Positions 25,396-35,341 of a DNA stretch of 64,000 nucleotides are shown here, piece after piece (the stretch's first letter is position 1; every line of letters begins with the position of its first letter). The position numbers and the translations under genes were made by a program. This DNA comes from Mesorhizobium opportunistum WSM2075 (GTDB lineage: Bacteria > Pseudomonadota > Alphaproteobacteria > Rhizobiales > Rhizobiaceae). The DNA lies in NCBI RefSeq assembly GCF_000176035.2, contig NC_015675.1, positions 4,778,001-4,842,000 on the forward strand, read 5' to 3'. Under the pieces are notes generated by a model, which saw only the letters and a program-made list of their open reading frames with translations, was not told the origin of the DNA and ran no database searches.

Positions 25396-27840
25396 TTAGT
25401 AGAGTCCGCCGCCGCCGTCCTGGATGGCCTGGTTGGCCTGTGGCGACAAGGCGCCGCCGGAGGCATTGGAGCCGTCGGCGCCCATGCCGATCACCCAATA
25501 GCTGTCGGCGGGGCCGGTGCCCGGCTTGAAGGCCTCGACGATGGTGCCCGGATCGCCCGATGCCGCCCGCATGCCGGTCTTGCGGTTGATGGCGATCAGG
25601 TTCATGCCATCGGGAACCTTGAAGTCGACATTGGGCGTGCCGTCCAGCGCCACGCGCATGAAATCCTTAAAGATCGGGGCCGCGAGACCGCCGCCGGTGG
25701 CGCCATGGCCAAGGCCGCGCGGCGTGTCGTAGCCCATGTAGAGGCCGACCACGAGGTTCGGCGTGTAACCGATGAACCAGGCGTCCTTTTCGTCGTTGGT
25801 GGTGCCGGTCTTGCCGGCAATGTGGCGGCCGAGCTCACCGATGGTGGCGCCGGTGCCGCGCTGGACGACGCCTTCCATCATCGACGTGATCTGGTAGGCG
25901 GTCATCGGATCGAGAACCTGCTCGGAATTGTCGACCAGTTCCGGCTCCGGCTGGTTCTTCCATTCAGGCGCATTGCAGCTTTCACAGCCACGTTCATCCT
26001 GCTTGAACACCGTCTTGCCGTAGCGATCCTGGATGCGGTCGATCAGCGACGGTTTGATCGACTTGCCGCCATTGGCCATGATCGAATAGGCCGAAACCAT
26101 GCGCATGACGGTGGTCTCGCCAGAGCCAAGCGCCATCGGCAGATACGGCGCCAGATGATCGTAGACGCCGAAGCGCTCGGCATATTCAACGACGAGCTTC
26201 ATACCCATGTCGTTGGCAAGCCGCACGGTCATCAGGTTGCGCGACTTCTCGATGCCGGAGCGCAGCGTCGCCGGACCGGCGACGGTGCCGTCATAATTCT
26301 TCGGCGTCCATGTCGTGTTGCCGCTCTGGATGGTGATCGGTCCGTCCATGATCACCGAGGCCGGCGTGTAGCCATTGTCGAGCGCGGCCGAATAGACGAT
26401 CGGCTTGAATGAGGAGCCCGGCTGACGCATCGCCTGGGTGGCGCGGTTGAATTCCGACTGCGAATAAGAGAAGCCGCCGACCATGGCCAGTACGCGGCCG
26501 GTGTGCGGATCCATGGCGATCAGGCCACCCTCCACCTCGGGAACCTGGCGCAGGCTGTAGGTGTTGTCGGAGCCTTCGTTCTTCTGCACGAAGATGACGT
26601 CGCCTGGCTTCAGCACGTCGGCCGGTGATTTGGCCCTGACTGTCTTGCCATCGACCAAATGGCGCATGGCGAAACCCATGTCGTCCTTGCTGACGGTGCC
26701 TTCGACGCGTTCCTTGACGATCTCGCCCGACGCCTGGCGTGCGGGCTGCAGGCCGATCGACAATCCAGTCGCCGAACTGTCGAGCACGACGGCAAGCGAC
26801 CATTCGGGAACGTCCTCCAGCCCCTTGACGGCGCCCAGCGAGGCGCCCCAGTCGCCGGACACGTCGATTGTCTTCACCGGCCCGCGATAGCCGCGCAGCG
26901 TGTCGTATTTCATCAAACCGTTCTGCATCGCCTTGCGGGCAATGAGCTGGACCTTCGGGTCGAGGGTGGTGCGAATGGACAGGCCGCCCTCATAGAGCGC
27001 GTTCTCGCCGTAACGGGCGATGATCTGCCGGCGAACCTCTTCCGTGAAATACTCGCCGGCGAAAAGGTAGGAGCCGGTGCGGCGCGGGGCAACGCCAAGT
27101 GGCTCGGCCTTCGCTTTCGCACCCTCTTCGGGAGTCACGTAACCGTTCTCGACCATCTGGCCGATGACCCAGTTTCGCCGCTCAAGCGCCCGATCGGCAT
27201 GTTTGAAGGGATTGTAGTTGGCTGGGCCTTTCGGCAGCGATGCCAGATAAGCGGCCTCGGCCACGGTCAATTCGTTCACCGACTTGTCGAAATAGGTCAG
27301 CGCGGCGCCAGCGACACCGTAGGCGTTGAAGCCAAAGAAAATCTCATTGAGATAGAGTTCAAGGATGCGATCCTTGGAATAGGCCTGTTCGATGCGAAAC
27401 GAAAGGATGGCCTCCTTGACCTTGCGTTCCAGGGAGCGCTCGTTGGTCAGGAGGAAGTTCTTGGCAACCTGCTGGGTGATCGTCGAACCGCCCTGCATCG
27501 GTCCACCCGAAAGGTAAGTGAGCGCCGCCCGGCCCAATCCCGTTATGTCCACGCCAGGGTGATTGTAGAAATTCTTATCCTCGGCGGACAGGAAGGCAGC
27601 CTTGACGCGATCGGGGATCGCCTGAATCGGCAAATACAGGCGCCGTTCGCGCGCATATTCCGCCATCAGAGAGCCATCCGAGGCATGGATGCGGGTGGTC
27701 ACCGGCGGTTCGTATTTGGCCAGCACTTCGTAGTCAGGCAGATCCTTTGCCACATGGCCGATGTAAATCGCAACGCCCGCCGCGACCAGAAGGGCCAGCG
27801 TCGTGCCGATGCCGAAGAAATAGCCAATGAGACGAATCAT
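25396..27840 (-). CDS. mrcA: Penicillin-binding protein 1A (bifunctional)
   Basis: Predicted 814-residue inner-membrane protein that polymerises and cross-links peptidoglycan. One N-terminal anchor helix (residues 6-29) is followed by a GT51 glycosyltransferase domain with catalytic Glu87 in LSAEDKNFYNHPGVD. A long transpeptidase domain has the nucleophile Ser476 in GSSFKPIVYS and the KTGTT box in IAGKTGTTNDEKDAWF. An OB-like insertion lies between them. It follows amiC on the same strand by 213 bases and precedes prfB. Confidence 0.96.
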   Translation of the reverse strand: MIRLIGYFFGIGTTLALLVAAGVAIYIGHVAKDLPDYEVLAKYEPPVTTRIHASDGSLMAEYARERRLYLPIQAIPDRVKAAFLSAEDKNFYNHPGVDITGLGRAALTYLSGGPMQGGSTITQQVAKNFLLTNERSLERKVKEAILSFRIEQAYSKDRILELYLNEIFFGFNAYGVAGAALTYFDKSVNELTVAEAAYLASLPKGPANYNPFKHADRALERRNWVIGQMVENGYVTPEEGAKAKAEPLGVAPRRTGSYLFAGEYFTEEVRRQIIARYGENALYEGGLSIRTTLDPKVQLIARKAMQNGLMKYDTLRGYRGPVKTIDVSGDWGASLGAVKGLEDVPEWSLAVVLDSSATGLSIGLQPARQASGEIVKERVEGTVSKDDMGFAMRHLVDGKTVRAKSPADVLKPGDVIFVQKNEGSDNTYSLRQVPEVEGGLIAMDPHTGRVLAMVGGFSYSQSEFNRATQAMRQPGSSFKPIVYSAALDNGYTPASVIMDGPITIQSGNTTWTPKNYDGTVAGPATLRSGIEKSRNLMTVRLANDMGMKLVVEYAERFGVYDHLAPYLPMALGSGETTVMRMVSAYSIMANGGKSIKPSLIDRIQDRYGKTVFKQDERGCESCNAPEWKNQPEPELVDNSEQVLDPMTAYQITSMMEGVVQRGTGATIGELGRHIAGKTGTTNDEKDAWFIGYTPNLVVGLYMGYDTPRGLGHGATGGGLAAPIFKDFMRVALDGTPNVDFKVPDGMNLIAINRKTGMRAASGDPGTIVEAFKPGTGPADSYWVIGMGADGSNASGGALSPQANQAIQDGGGGLY

Positions 27841-28053
27841 ACCCGCTCCAGTCCTTGGTTCGGGAATTTCCTAAACGAAGCCGCCTTCCGCGCAAGCTTT
27901 CGTGCCGGGCCCAAACCGTAATCGAAAACCCATGTCGCCGCCATGTGGACAAAATACGGCAAGGCCTTGTTTCGTGGCCGCGTGCTGGAAATAAAGGCAT
28001 CGGGTGTTGTCATACAGCAACGCCGCCTCTGGTTGCAGGCGTGGCCAGGCATA

Positions 28054-29313
28054 TTAGCCTCCGGTTCCGGTTCCGGCACGGGCGGAAGCAAAAAGCGCGA
28101 CGGCGTTGGTGATGCTTTGCGCGGCTTTGTCGCGCCAATCGGCGTTGAGCAGCTGCGCCTCGTCCTTGGCGTTCGAGAGATAGCCGAGTTCGACCAGCAC
28201 CGATGGCACGTCTGGCGCCTTCAGCACCTTGAACCCAGCGGAACGCTGCGGATTGTTGATGAGGCCGACGCTGGTCGAAAGCTGGCCGACCAATGTGTGG
28301 GCGAAACTCATTGAAAAGGTGTGCGTCTCGCGGCGGATCAGGTCGATCAGGATGTCCGTCACCTCCTTCTTATCGTCCTTGATCACCATGCCGGCGAACT
28401 GGTCGGAGAGATTTTCACGGTCGGCCAGCGCCTGCGCCTCGGGATCCGACGCCTTGTCGGAAACCGTATAGACGGTGGCGCCGCGGATGCCCTTGACGCT
28501 GATGGTGTCGGCGTGGATCGAAATCAGCAGATCGGCCTCATGCTGCCGCGCAATGCGGACTCGGTCGTCCAGGCGCAAATATTCATCGCTGTCGCGGGTC
28601 ATGAAGACATCGTATTTGCCGGCCGCGGCGAGCTTGTCGCGCAACTCCGTGGCGAAGGCGAGCGTGACGTTCTTCTCGATGGTGCCGTTCAGGCCCTCGG
28701 CGCCGCCATCGACGCCGCCGTGACCGGGATCGATGACGACCGTGAAGCGGTGCCCGGGATTGGAGACGGGCCCGGTGCCGACCCGCCCGCCCTTGTCGGT
28801 CGAAACCGTGGAGCCGGTGGTCAGCGCCTGGTTGGCAAGGGCTGCATCGAACTCGCGCGCGGAGGCCGCCGACATGTCGATGGCTATGCGGTAGCCGGTG
28901 CCGTCCTCGTCCTTGAGCACATCGAGCTTATCGACGGCGAACGGCCCCTTGCCGGTGAGGATCAGCCGCGAAACGCCGTCGCCGAGTTCGCCCAGGCGCA
29001 CGCCCCTGACCAGACCGCGCGGCTTCAGATCCTTAGCATCGATGGCCAGTCTGGTGTTCGCCAGGTCGATGACCAGACGATTGGGAGCACGCAGCAGGAA
29101 CCATTTGATGTCAGGCTCGCGATCGAATTCCATGACGATGCGCATCTTGGTGGCATCGCCCGCCATCTTGTAGCCTTTCGCCACCAGCGGCGCATCGGCG
29201 GCATTGGCGACTGAGGAAAGGGGGGAACAAACCACCAGCAGCACGAGACAGAAGGCGCCGAGAATCCGGCCGCCGACACGACATCCCTTGTCTGCGAGGT
29301 CTGCCAGTCCCAT
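28054..29313 (-). CDS. amiC: N-acetylmuramoyl-L-alanine amidase (AmiC type)
   Basis: Predicted 419-residue periplasmic hydrolase that cuts the peptide stem from muramic acid during daughter-cell separation. A signal peptide (about residues 1-39) is followed by an AMIN targeting domain (about 45-150) and an Amidase_3 catalytic domain. Zinc ligands are visible in VVIDPGHGGVDGG, in the Glu of NGTIEKNV and in SIHADTI, with the catalytic Glu in VLVELGYLSN. It is first in the amiC-mrcA-prfB block and divergent from rne. Confidence 0.94.
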   Translation of the reverse strand: MGLADLADKGCRVGGRILGAFCLVLLVVCSPLSSVANAADAPLVAKGYKMAGDATKMRIVMEFDREPDIKWFLLRAPNRLVIDLANTRLAIDAKDLKPRGLVRGVRLGELGDGVSRLILTGKGPFAVDKLDVLKDEDGTGYRIAIDMSAASAREFDAALANQALTTGSTVSTDKGGRVGTGPVSNPGHRFTVVIDPGHGGVDGGAEGLNGTIEKNVTLAFATELRDKLAAAGKYDVFMTRDSDEYLRLDDRVRIARQHEADLLISIHADTISVKGIRGATVYTVSDKASDPEAQALADRENLSDQFAGMVIKDDKKEVTDILIDLIRRETHTFSMSFAHTLVGQLSTSVGLINNPQRSAGFKVLKAPDVPSVLVELGYLSNAKDEAQLLNADWRDKAAQSITNAVALFASARAGTGTGG

Positions 29314-29964
29314 CTCTCTTCCAGTCGCTCCCGGTTTGGCGCCCGGCGCCCGCTCGTTTCGTCGAAGTGCCGGTTAGGCCGCGAACTCGATTAACGATTG
29401 GTATCCAGAGAAGGTTAACCAAGCCTTTTCATGCAGGGCTGGAGCCAGGTTTACGCTACGGAACTGCTTTTTGCCGGCATCGGAAATCGGGGTTGCCTTC
29501 CACCCCGCCAAATCATAAAAGCGATAGTGGATCACTGCAATCCTGGAACCGCCCTCCTCCGCAGCTTCCTGCTACAGGGTCAGATGAAAGGCGGCTCCTT
29601 TCGCTTCACGCGAAAAGGCTTCAGGTGATCGCGACGAATTTCGCAGGTGTGCGCCCGTGGCGGGGGAATCGCCTGCGTGAGGAAAACGGCCGGGTTTGTT
29701 CCCGCGCCGGCTCTGTACGAGCAAACAAGCTGGTCCGGTTTCCGGGCTTTGGTTCAAAGGTTCTGCTGGTGACGATGGCTTCAAGCGCAATCATGGAAAG
29801 GTCCGCATCAAACCGCGCCAATATGGCAGCGGGCGGCACCGCCATGACACGCAGGCAGCGTCCGGCGGACGTTCAATTATCCGGCACCCATATTCATCCA
29901 GACACACAGCAGCGGGCTTTGCCCCGCCAGCTGCGGCTGACGGCTGCCGGGGGGAAACGAAATA
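29314..29964 (+). promoter_or_regulatory. Long rne leader and amiC/rne divergent promoter region
   Basis: This 651-base stretch has no gene on either strand. RNase E mRNAs often carry long structured leaders through which the enzyme limits its own synthesis. Visible structures include CGCAGG (29642-29647) pairing with CCTGCG (29672-29677) around a G-rich loop, and GC-rich hairpins just before the start codon. GTTAAC motifs occur near 29415. The transcription start is not evident. Confidence 0.45.
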
Positions 29965-32900
29965 ATGCCCAACAAAATGCTGATAGACGCCTCCCACCCG
30001 GAGGAAACACGAGTTGTCGTCGTACGCGGTAACCGTATCGAAGAATTCGACTTTGAATCTCAGGACAAGAAGCAGCTCAAAGGAAACATCTATCTCGCCC
30101 GCGTAACGCGCGTCGAACCTTCCCTTCAGGCAGCCTTTGTCGAATATGGCGGCAACCGTCACGGTTTTCTCGCCTTCAGTGAAATACATCCCGATTACTA
30201 CCAGATCCCGGTCGCCGACCGTCAGGCGCTGCTGCGCGCGGAAGCGCAGGAGGCCGAGGACGAGGAGAACGAGGATAGCGAAGGCGAGGATCGCCAGAGC
30301 CGCGATCGCGGCCGGCGTGGACGCCGGCGCGGCGGCAAGAGCCGCGACCGCGGCGAGCACCCGCGCGATGCAGGCGGAGCCGAATCCGGCGAGGCAAACG
30401 AAGCCGCTGGCGAGGCAAGAGAAAACGGCGACAATGGCGCCGATGCCGTCGCCGAGGACACCTCCAACGTTTCCGAGACCGTCGAACACGCGGCGGATAC
30501 GTCGGCCGATGCCGACGCATCCTCGCATGACGAGGCTTCTGCCGAGCAGGAGGAAAGCGAAGCCCGCGAAGGCGGCCCCACCTCGATCGCCGCCTCCGTC
30601 GAAGCCGATGTGATTTCCGAGCCCGTCTCGCAGGCGGACCAGGGCAGCGAGGCCACCTCCGCCGACAATGATCGCGGCATGCTCGAAGAGGTGTCGTCCT
30701 CGCATCCGGACGATCATGAGATCGAATCGGTCGGCGCCGAAGATGCGCTGGAAGAAGTGCGCAACCGCCGCAAGCCGGTGCGCCGCCAGTACAAGATCCA
30801 GGAAGTGATCAAGCGCCGGCAGATCCTTTTGGTGCAGGTCGTCAAGGAAGAGCGCGGCAACAAGGGCGCCGCACTCACCACCTACCTGTCGCTTGCCGGT
30901 CGCTATTCCGTGCTGATGCCGAACACGGCGCGCGGCGGCGGCATTTCCCGCAAGATCACCAGCGCGGTCGACCGCAAGCGCCTCAAGGAGGTCGTTGCCG
31001 ATCTCGAAGTGCCGCAAGGCATGGGCGTCATCCTGCGCACCGCCGGCGAAAGCCGCACCAAAGCCGAGATCAAGCGCGACTACGAATATCTGATGCGGCT
31101 TTGGGAGAACGTGCGCAATCTCACGCTTCAGTCCACCGCCCCTGCCCTCGTCTATGAGGAAGGCAGCCTGATCAAGCGCTCGGTGCGCGACCTCTACAAC
31201 AAGGATATCGACGAGATTCTCGTCTCCGGCGACGAAGGCTACCGCGAGGCCAAGGACTTCATGCGCATGCTGATGCCGAGCCACGCCAAGGTGGTTCAGC
31301 CGTTCCGCGACACGACGCCGATCTTCGTGCGCAACGGCATCGAGGCGCAGCTCGACCGCATGTTGCAGCCGCAGGTGACGCTGAAGAGCGGCGGCTACAT
31401 CATCATCAACCAGACCGAAGCGCTGGTCGCCATCGACGTCAATTCGGGCCGCTCCACCAAGGAGCACTCGATCGAGGATACGGCGCTCCACACCAATCTG
31501 GAAGCGGCCGAGGAAGTCGCGCGTCAGCTCCGGCTGCGCGACCTTGCCGGCCTGATCGTCATCGACTTCATCGACATGGAGGAGAACCGCAACAACCGCT
31601 CCGTCGAAAAGCGGTTGAAGGATCACCTCAAGAACGACCGTGCGCGCATCCAGGTCGGCCGCATCTCGCATTTCGGCCTGATGGAAATGTCGCGCCAGCG
31701 CATCCGCGCCAGCGTGCTGGAATCGACCATGAAGCCCTGCCCGCATTGCGGCGGCACCGGCCATGTGCGCTCCGATTCTTCGGTCGCGCTGATGGTGGTG
31801 CGGGCGATCGAGGAATTCCTGCTCAAGGATTCGCGCAGCCACATCACGGTACGCACGCCGGCGGCGACCGCACTCTACGTGCTCAACCACAAGCGCGGCA
31901 CGCTGGTGGAACTCGAAAGCCGCTTCGGCCTGACCATCACCATCGAGGCCGACGATGCGGTTGGCGCCCAGCACTATGCGATCTTCCGCGGCGCGCTGGC
32001 CGAAAAGCCCGAAGGCTTTGTCGAGTTGCGCAGCCTGCCGGCCTATGTCGAGCCGGAAGAACCCGAGGACGAGGTCGTCATCGAGGAAGACGAGGAAGCA
32101 CCGGCTCAGGCCGAGCAGCCAAGGCACGCCCAGCCATCGCAGCACCAGCAGCCCAGGTCGGGTGAGCCAAGGTCGGGTGAGCCAAGGTCGGGTGAGCCAA
32201 GGTCTGGCGAACCCAGGACGGGCGAGCCGAGGTCGGGCGAGGACGGCGAAGGCCGCGACCGCAAGCGCCGCAAGCGCCGCAGACGGCGTGGCGGCAAGGA
32301 TCGCGACCGCGAACATGGCGCCCCGACGGACGGCTCGTCCATCTCCGCACCGGCCGGCGATTTCGCCGAATCGGTACATGAGGCGGACAATGACGACACC
32401 GAAACGGACGATGCCGTTGCGATCTCCGCCAGCGCGTCCGACGAGGCGGTACAGGCTTCCGATGACAGCCAGGGCAAGAAGCGCCGGCGCGGCAAGCGCG
32501 GCGGCAAGCGCAATCGTCGCGAGGACGGTGAAGGCGAGACCGAGGCCGAGGCCGGCGAAGCCGCCGACGCCTCGGTGATCGATGCCGCTGAAGCTGAGAC
32601 GGTCGCTAGCGAGCCCGTAGCGGTTGAAGAAACCGCGGCTTCTGCACCGGCGAACGACGACGCTCCAGCCGAAAAGCCGAAGAAGAAGCGTGCTTCAAGG
32701 GCAAAGAAGGCCGCAGCCGAAGTCCCCGCCGAGGCGGTGACCGAGGCAGATCCGGAAGCTGCCGTCGAGCCCGCTCCTGTGGACGATGCGAACGTCGTTG
32801 CCGAGCCGTCCGTTGCCGAAGAGGAGCCGGCGAAGGCCCGCCCGTCGCGGCGCAAGGCGGTGGCTGCGGATACTCCGGTCGTGCCAGTGGTTTCTTCGAG

Positions 32901-32973
32901 CGTCGCCGATGAGGCCAAGACCGAAGAAAAGCCGAAGCGTGCCGGTTGGTGGCAGCGGAAGGGCTTTTTCTAA
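29965..32973 (+). CDS. rne: Ribonuclease E
   Basis: Predicted 1002-residue endoribonuclease that initiates mRNA decay and rRNA/tRNA processing. The S1 RNA-binding domain begins at about residue 36 (QLKGNIYLARVTRVEPSLQA) but is interrupted at about 86-270 by a long acidic, low-complexity insertion, as known in alphaproteobacteria. Catalytic Asp491 (VAIDVNSGR) and Asp534 (IVIDFIDME) and the zinc-link Cys592 and Cys595 (CPHCGGTGH) are present. The C-terminal third is disordered, with Arg-rich and Glu-rich runs and a six-copy SGEPR repeat, ending in WWQRKGFF, a likely degradosome or membrane contact. Confidence 0.96.
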   Translation: MPNKMLIDASHPEETRVVVVRGNRIEEFDFESQDKKQLKGNIYLARVTRVEPSLQAAFVEYGGNRHGFLAFSEIHPDYYQIPVADRQALLRAEAQEAEDEENEDSEGEDRQSRDRGRRGRRRGGKSRDRGEHPRDAGGAESGEANEAAGEARENGDNGADAVAEDTSNVSETVEHAADTSADADASSHDEASAEQEESEAREGGPTSIAASVEADVISEPVSQADQGSEATSADNDRGMLEEVSSSHPDDHEIESVGAEDALEEVRNRRKPVRRQYKIQEVIKRRQILLVQVVKEERGNKGAALTTYLSLAGRYSVLMPNTARGGGISRKITSAVDRKRLKEVVADLEVPQGMGVILRTAGESRTKAEIKRDYEYLMRLWENVRNLTLQSTAPALVYEEGSLIKRSVRDLYNKDIDEILVSGDEGYREAKDFMRMLMPSHAKVVQPFRDTTPIFVRNGIEAQLDRMLQPQVTLKSGGYIIINQTEALVAIDVNSGRSTKEHSIEDTALHTNLEAAEEVARQLRLRDLAGLIVIDFIDMEENRNNRSVEKRLKDHLKNDRARIQVGRISHFGLMEMSRQRIRASVLESTMKPCPHCGGTGHVRSDSSVALMVVRAIEEFLLKDSRSHITVRTPAATALYVLNHKRGTLVELESRFGLTITIEADDAVGAQHYAIFRGALAEKPEGFVELRSLPAYVEPEEPEDEVVIEEDEEAPAQAEQPRHAQPSQHQQPRSGEPRSGEPRSGEPRSGEPRTGEPRSGEDGEGRDRKRRKRRRRRGGKDRDREHGAPTDGSSISAPAGDFAESVHEADNDDTETDDAVAISASASDEAVQASDDSQGKKRRRGKRGGKRNRREDGEGETEAEAGEAADASVIDAAEAETVASEPVAVEETAASAPANDDAPAEKPKKKRASRAKKAAAEVPAEAVTEADPEAAVEPAPVDDANVVAEPSVAEEEPAKARPSRRKAVAADTPVVPVVSSSVADEAKTEEKPKRAGWWQRKGFF
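32155..32244 (+). repeat. Six-copy 15-bp minisatellite inside rne
   Basis: Units of AGGTCGGGTGAGCCA repeat head to tail; the first three are identical and the next three diverged. They encode tandem RSGEP pentapeptides in the disordered C-terminal region, keeping frame because the unit is a multiple of three. Copy number is likely to vary between strains. Confidence 0.85.
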
Positions 32974-33007
32974 GCTTTTCAGCTCGTTGAGCTGATGTTC
33001 TGACAAG

Positions 33008-33044
33008 AAAATCCCGCGCGATCGAAAAGATGGCGCGGGATTTT
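33008..33044 (+). terminator. Intrinsic terminator of rne
   Basis: AAAATCCCGCGC pairs with GCGCGGGATTTT over 12 bp and is followed by T. It lies 35 bases after the rne stop and before the convergent glutaminase gene. Confidence 0.85.
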
Positions 33045-33076
33045 TCATACCCGGCATTCCGATAGGGCGGGAAACG

Positions 33077-34042
33077 CTAAGGCGCGAAGATCGACCAGTT
33101 CATCATCCTGGCCAGCTTTTCCAGTGCGATCGAACCGAGCTTGGAGTTGCCGTTGGCATTGAGGCCGGGCGACCAGACGGCAAGCGAGGCGACACCCGGC
33201 ACGATGCCCAATATGCCGCCGCCGACGCCGCTCTTGCCGGGAATGCCGACGCGGAAGGCAAAATCGCCGGAGCCGTCATAATGGCCGCAGGTCAGCATCA
33301 TGGCGCCGATGCGCCGCGCCCGCTCGGCCGACACCACGGAATGCCCCGTCGCCGGGTTCTTGCCGCCATTGGCGAGGAAGCGGCCGGCCATCGCCAGTTG
33401 CCGGCAACTCATGGCGATGGCGCAGTGATGGAAATAAACGCCTAGCGCAAGCTCCGGTGCATGATGGAGATTGCCGAAGGATTTCATATAGTTGGCGAGC
33501 GCAAAGTTGCGATAGCCGGTGGCGCGCTCGGAGGCCGCCACCTCGCGGTCGATGATGATGGTCTCGTCGTCGGCCAGGAACTGTATGAAACGCAGGATCT
33601 CGCCAATCGCCTCGCGCGGCTGGTGGCCGGCGAGCAGGATGTCGGAAATGACGATGGCGCCGGCATTGATGAACGGATTGCGCGGAATGCCGTTCTCGTG
33701 CTCGAGCTGTACGATGGAGTTGAACGGATTGCCGGACGGCTCGCGCCCCACCCGCTTCCACAGTGCATCGCCGACATTGCCGAGCGCCAGGGTCAAGGTG
33801 AAGACCTTCGAGATGCTCTGGATCGAGAACGGCTGGTCGGCATCGCCCGCCACCAGCACGCGGCCGTCATTGGTGACGGCGGCAATGCCGAATTTCCTCG
33901 GATCGACCTTGCCCAGCTGGGGAATGTAGGTCGCGACGTCGCCGCGATCGGTGCGCTCGGCCATTTCGGCGGCGACCTCGGCCAATGCCTGATCAAGTTT
34001 GGGGGCCTGATCAAGTTTGGGGGCCTGTTCGAGTTCCGGCAT
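33077..34042 (-). CDS. glsA: Glutaminase
   Basis: Predicted 321-residue cytoplasmic enzyme that converts glutamine to glutamate and ammonia. It has the beta-lactamase-like fold of bacterial glutaminases, with Ser76 and Lys79 forming the SxxK pair (QSISK) and a conserved [18 protein letters not shown] stretch. The first 18 residues are three tandem hexapeptides ([18 protein letters not shown]), caused by an 18-bp repeat, and are absent from the core family. Its ATG lies 4 bases after the stop of the aminotransferase gene, so the two are co-transcribed. Confidence 0.95.
   Translation of the reverse strand: MPELEQAPKLDQAPKLDQALAEVAAEMAERTDRGDVATYIPQLGKVDPRKFGIAAVTNDGRVLVAGDADQPFSIQSISKVFTLTLALGNVGDALWKRVGREPSGNPFNSIVQLEHENGIPRNPFINAGAIVISDILLAGHQPREAIGEILRFIQFLADDETIIIDREVAASERATGYRNFALANYMKSFGNLHHAPELALGVYFHHCAIAMSCRQLAMAGRFLANGGKNPATGHSVVSAERARRIGAMMLTCGHYDGSGDFAFRVGIPGKSGVGGGILGIVPGVASLAVWSPGLNANGNSKLGSIALEKLARMMNWSIFAP
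33987..34040 (-). repeat. Three-copy 18-bp repeat at the glsA start
   Basis: GCCTGATCAAGTTTGGGG occurs twice exactly (33987-34004, 34005-34022) and once degenerate (34023-34040). It encodes the N-terminal hexapeptides of the glutaminase and keeps frame. Confidence 0.85.
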
Positions 34043-34046
34043 GGCG

Positions 34047-35195
34047 CTACCTCAACCAGCGTTCGAGGCGCGCCATGGCCTCGACCATGTCGTCATGGCT
34101 GCCGGCATAGGAAAACCGCATCGTGCGGTGCCCCGCCTGGGTATCGAAGTCGCGGCCGGGCGTCGCCGCCACATGGGCTTCCGCCAGCATCTTGCGCGCG
34201 AACGCCATGCTGTCGTTGCTGTGCCGGGTGACATCGCAAAAGGCATAGAAGGCACCATCCATGGGCGCCGCCAGCGGAAAGCCGAGCTCGGGCAAACGTT
34301 TCATCAGCAGCTCGCGATTCCAGGCATAGCGGCCTTTGACCGCCTCCAGTTCCTCCGTCGCGGCAAAGGCCTCGATCGCGGCGATCTGCGACAGCTCCGG
34401 TGGCGAGATGTAGAGGCTCTGGGCGATGCGCTCGACCGGCCGCACCAGCTCCTCGGGCAGCACCATCCAGCCGATACGCCAGCCGGTCATGCAATAATAT
34501 TTCGAGAACGAGTTGATCACCGTCACGCTGTCACCGAAGGCGAGCGCCGTGGTGTCGGGGGCGCCATAGGCCAGCCGGTGGTAGATCTCGTCGGAAATGA
34601 CGGCGATGCCGAGCGCCTCCGCCGTGCTGATCAGCGCCGACAGTTCGTCGGCCGGAATGACGGCGCCGGTCGGGTTGGCCGGACTTGCAAACAGGACGCC
34701 CTTCAGCGGCTTCTGGCGATGCGCCGCCTCTAGATGGCCGGCATGCAGATAGGCCGCCTCGCCGAGCTCGATCTCGACGACATCGATGCCGAGCGCCGCC
34801 ATGATGTTGCGATAGGCGGGGTAACCGGGCGCGGCGATAGCAACGCGGTCGCCCGGATCGAACATCGCCAGGAAGGCGAGATTGAAGGCGGCCGACGATC
34901 CGGTGGTTACCGCGATCCGCCCCGGCTCGACATCGAGCCCGTAGTGATCCGCGTAATGCCCGGCGATCGCCTTGCGCAAACCGGCCAGACCCAGCGCGTC
35001 GGTGTAGCCGATGCGGCCTTCCTGCAGGGCCTTGGCCGCCGCGGCGCGAACCCGTGCGGGCGCCGGATCGGATGGCTGGCCGACCGCCATGGAGATCACC
35101 GGCGCGCCCTGGGCCTTCAGCCGGTTGGCTTCAGCCAGCACATCCATGGCGTGGAACGGCTCGACATTGCCACGGCGTGAGAGCGAAACGACCAT
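34047..35195 (-). CDS. PLP-dependent class I/II aminotransferase
   Basis: Predicted 382-residue cytoplasmic enzyme of fold type I. Lys232 in [15 protein letters not shown] is the Schiff-base lysine, ASPANPTG the substrate-loop signature, and Asp202 in SDEIYHRL contacts the pyridoxal ring. It resembles aspartate/aromatic and MalY-like enzymes; the substrate pair is not determined. It is followed by glutaminase at a 4-base gap, which suggests a shared glutamate or glutamine function. ATG 35195. Confidence 0.92.
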   Translation of the reverse strand: MVVSLSRRGNVEPFHAMDVLAEANRLKAQGAPVISMAVGQPSDPAPARVRAAAAKALQEGRIGYTDALGLAGLRKAIAGHYADHYGLDVEPGRIAVTTGSSAAFNLAFLAMFDPGDRVAIAAPGYPAYRNIMAALGIDVVEIELGEAAYLHAGHLEAAHRQKPLKGVLFASPANPTGAVIPADELSALISTAEALGIAVISDEIYHRLAYGAPDTTALAFGDSVTVINSFSKYYCMTGWRIGWMVLPEELVRPVERIAQSLYISPPELSQIAAIEAFAATEELEAVKGRYAWNRELLMKRLPELGFPLAAPMDGAFYAFCDVTRHSNDSMAFARKMLAEAHVAATPGRDFDTQAGHRTMRFSYAGSHDDMVEAMARLERWLR

Positions 35196-35341
35196 TTTAT
35201 CCTATCCCGACGGTTGAGCACGGCATGCCCTGGACGCATACGCCGCACAAATGCCCGATTGGTGTGAGGATCACAAGTTGAGGAAGTTTTTCCGGTGCCG
35301 ACTTTTCATCTTTCGCCCGCTCGTCTACCAGTGGACACGTC

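Noticed and set aside
29640..29720. Possible cobalamin-riboswitch-like pattern in the rne leader
   Set aside because: The G-rich loop gave a superficial likeness, but the conserved B12-box and its order are absent and rne is not a B12 gene.
29791..32379. Antisense open frame of 862 codons opposite rne
   Set aside because: It is a shadow of the strongly biased rne codons; the product has no domain and rne is certain.
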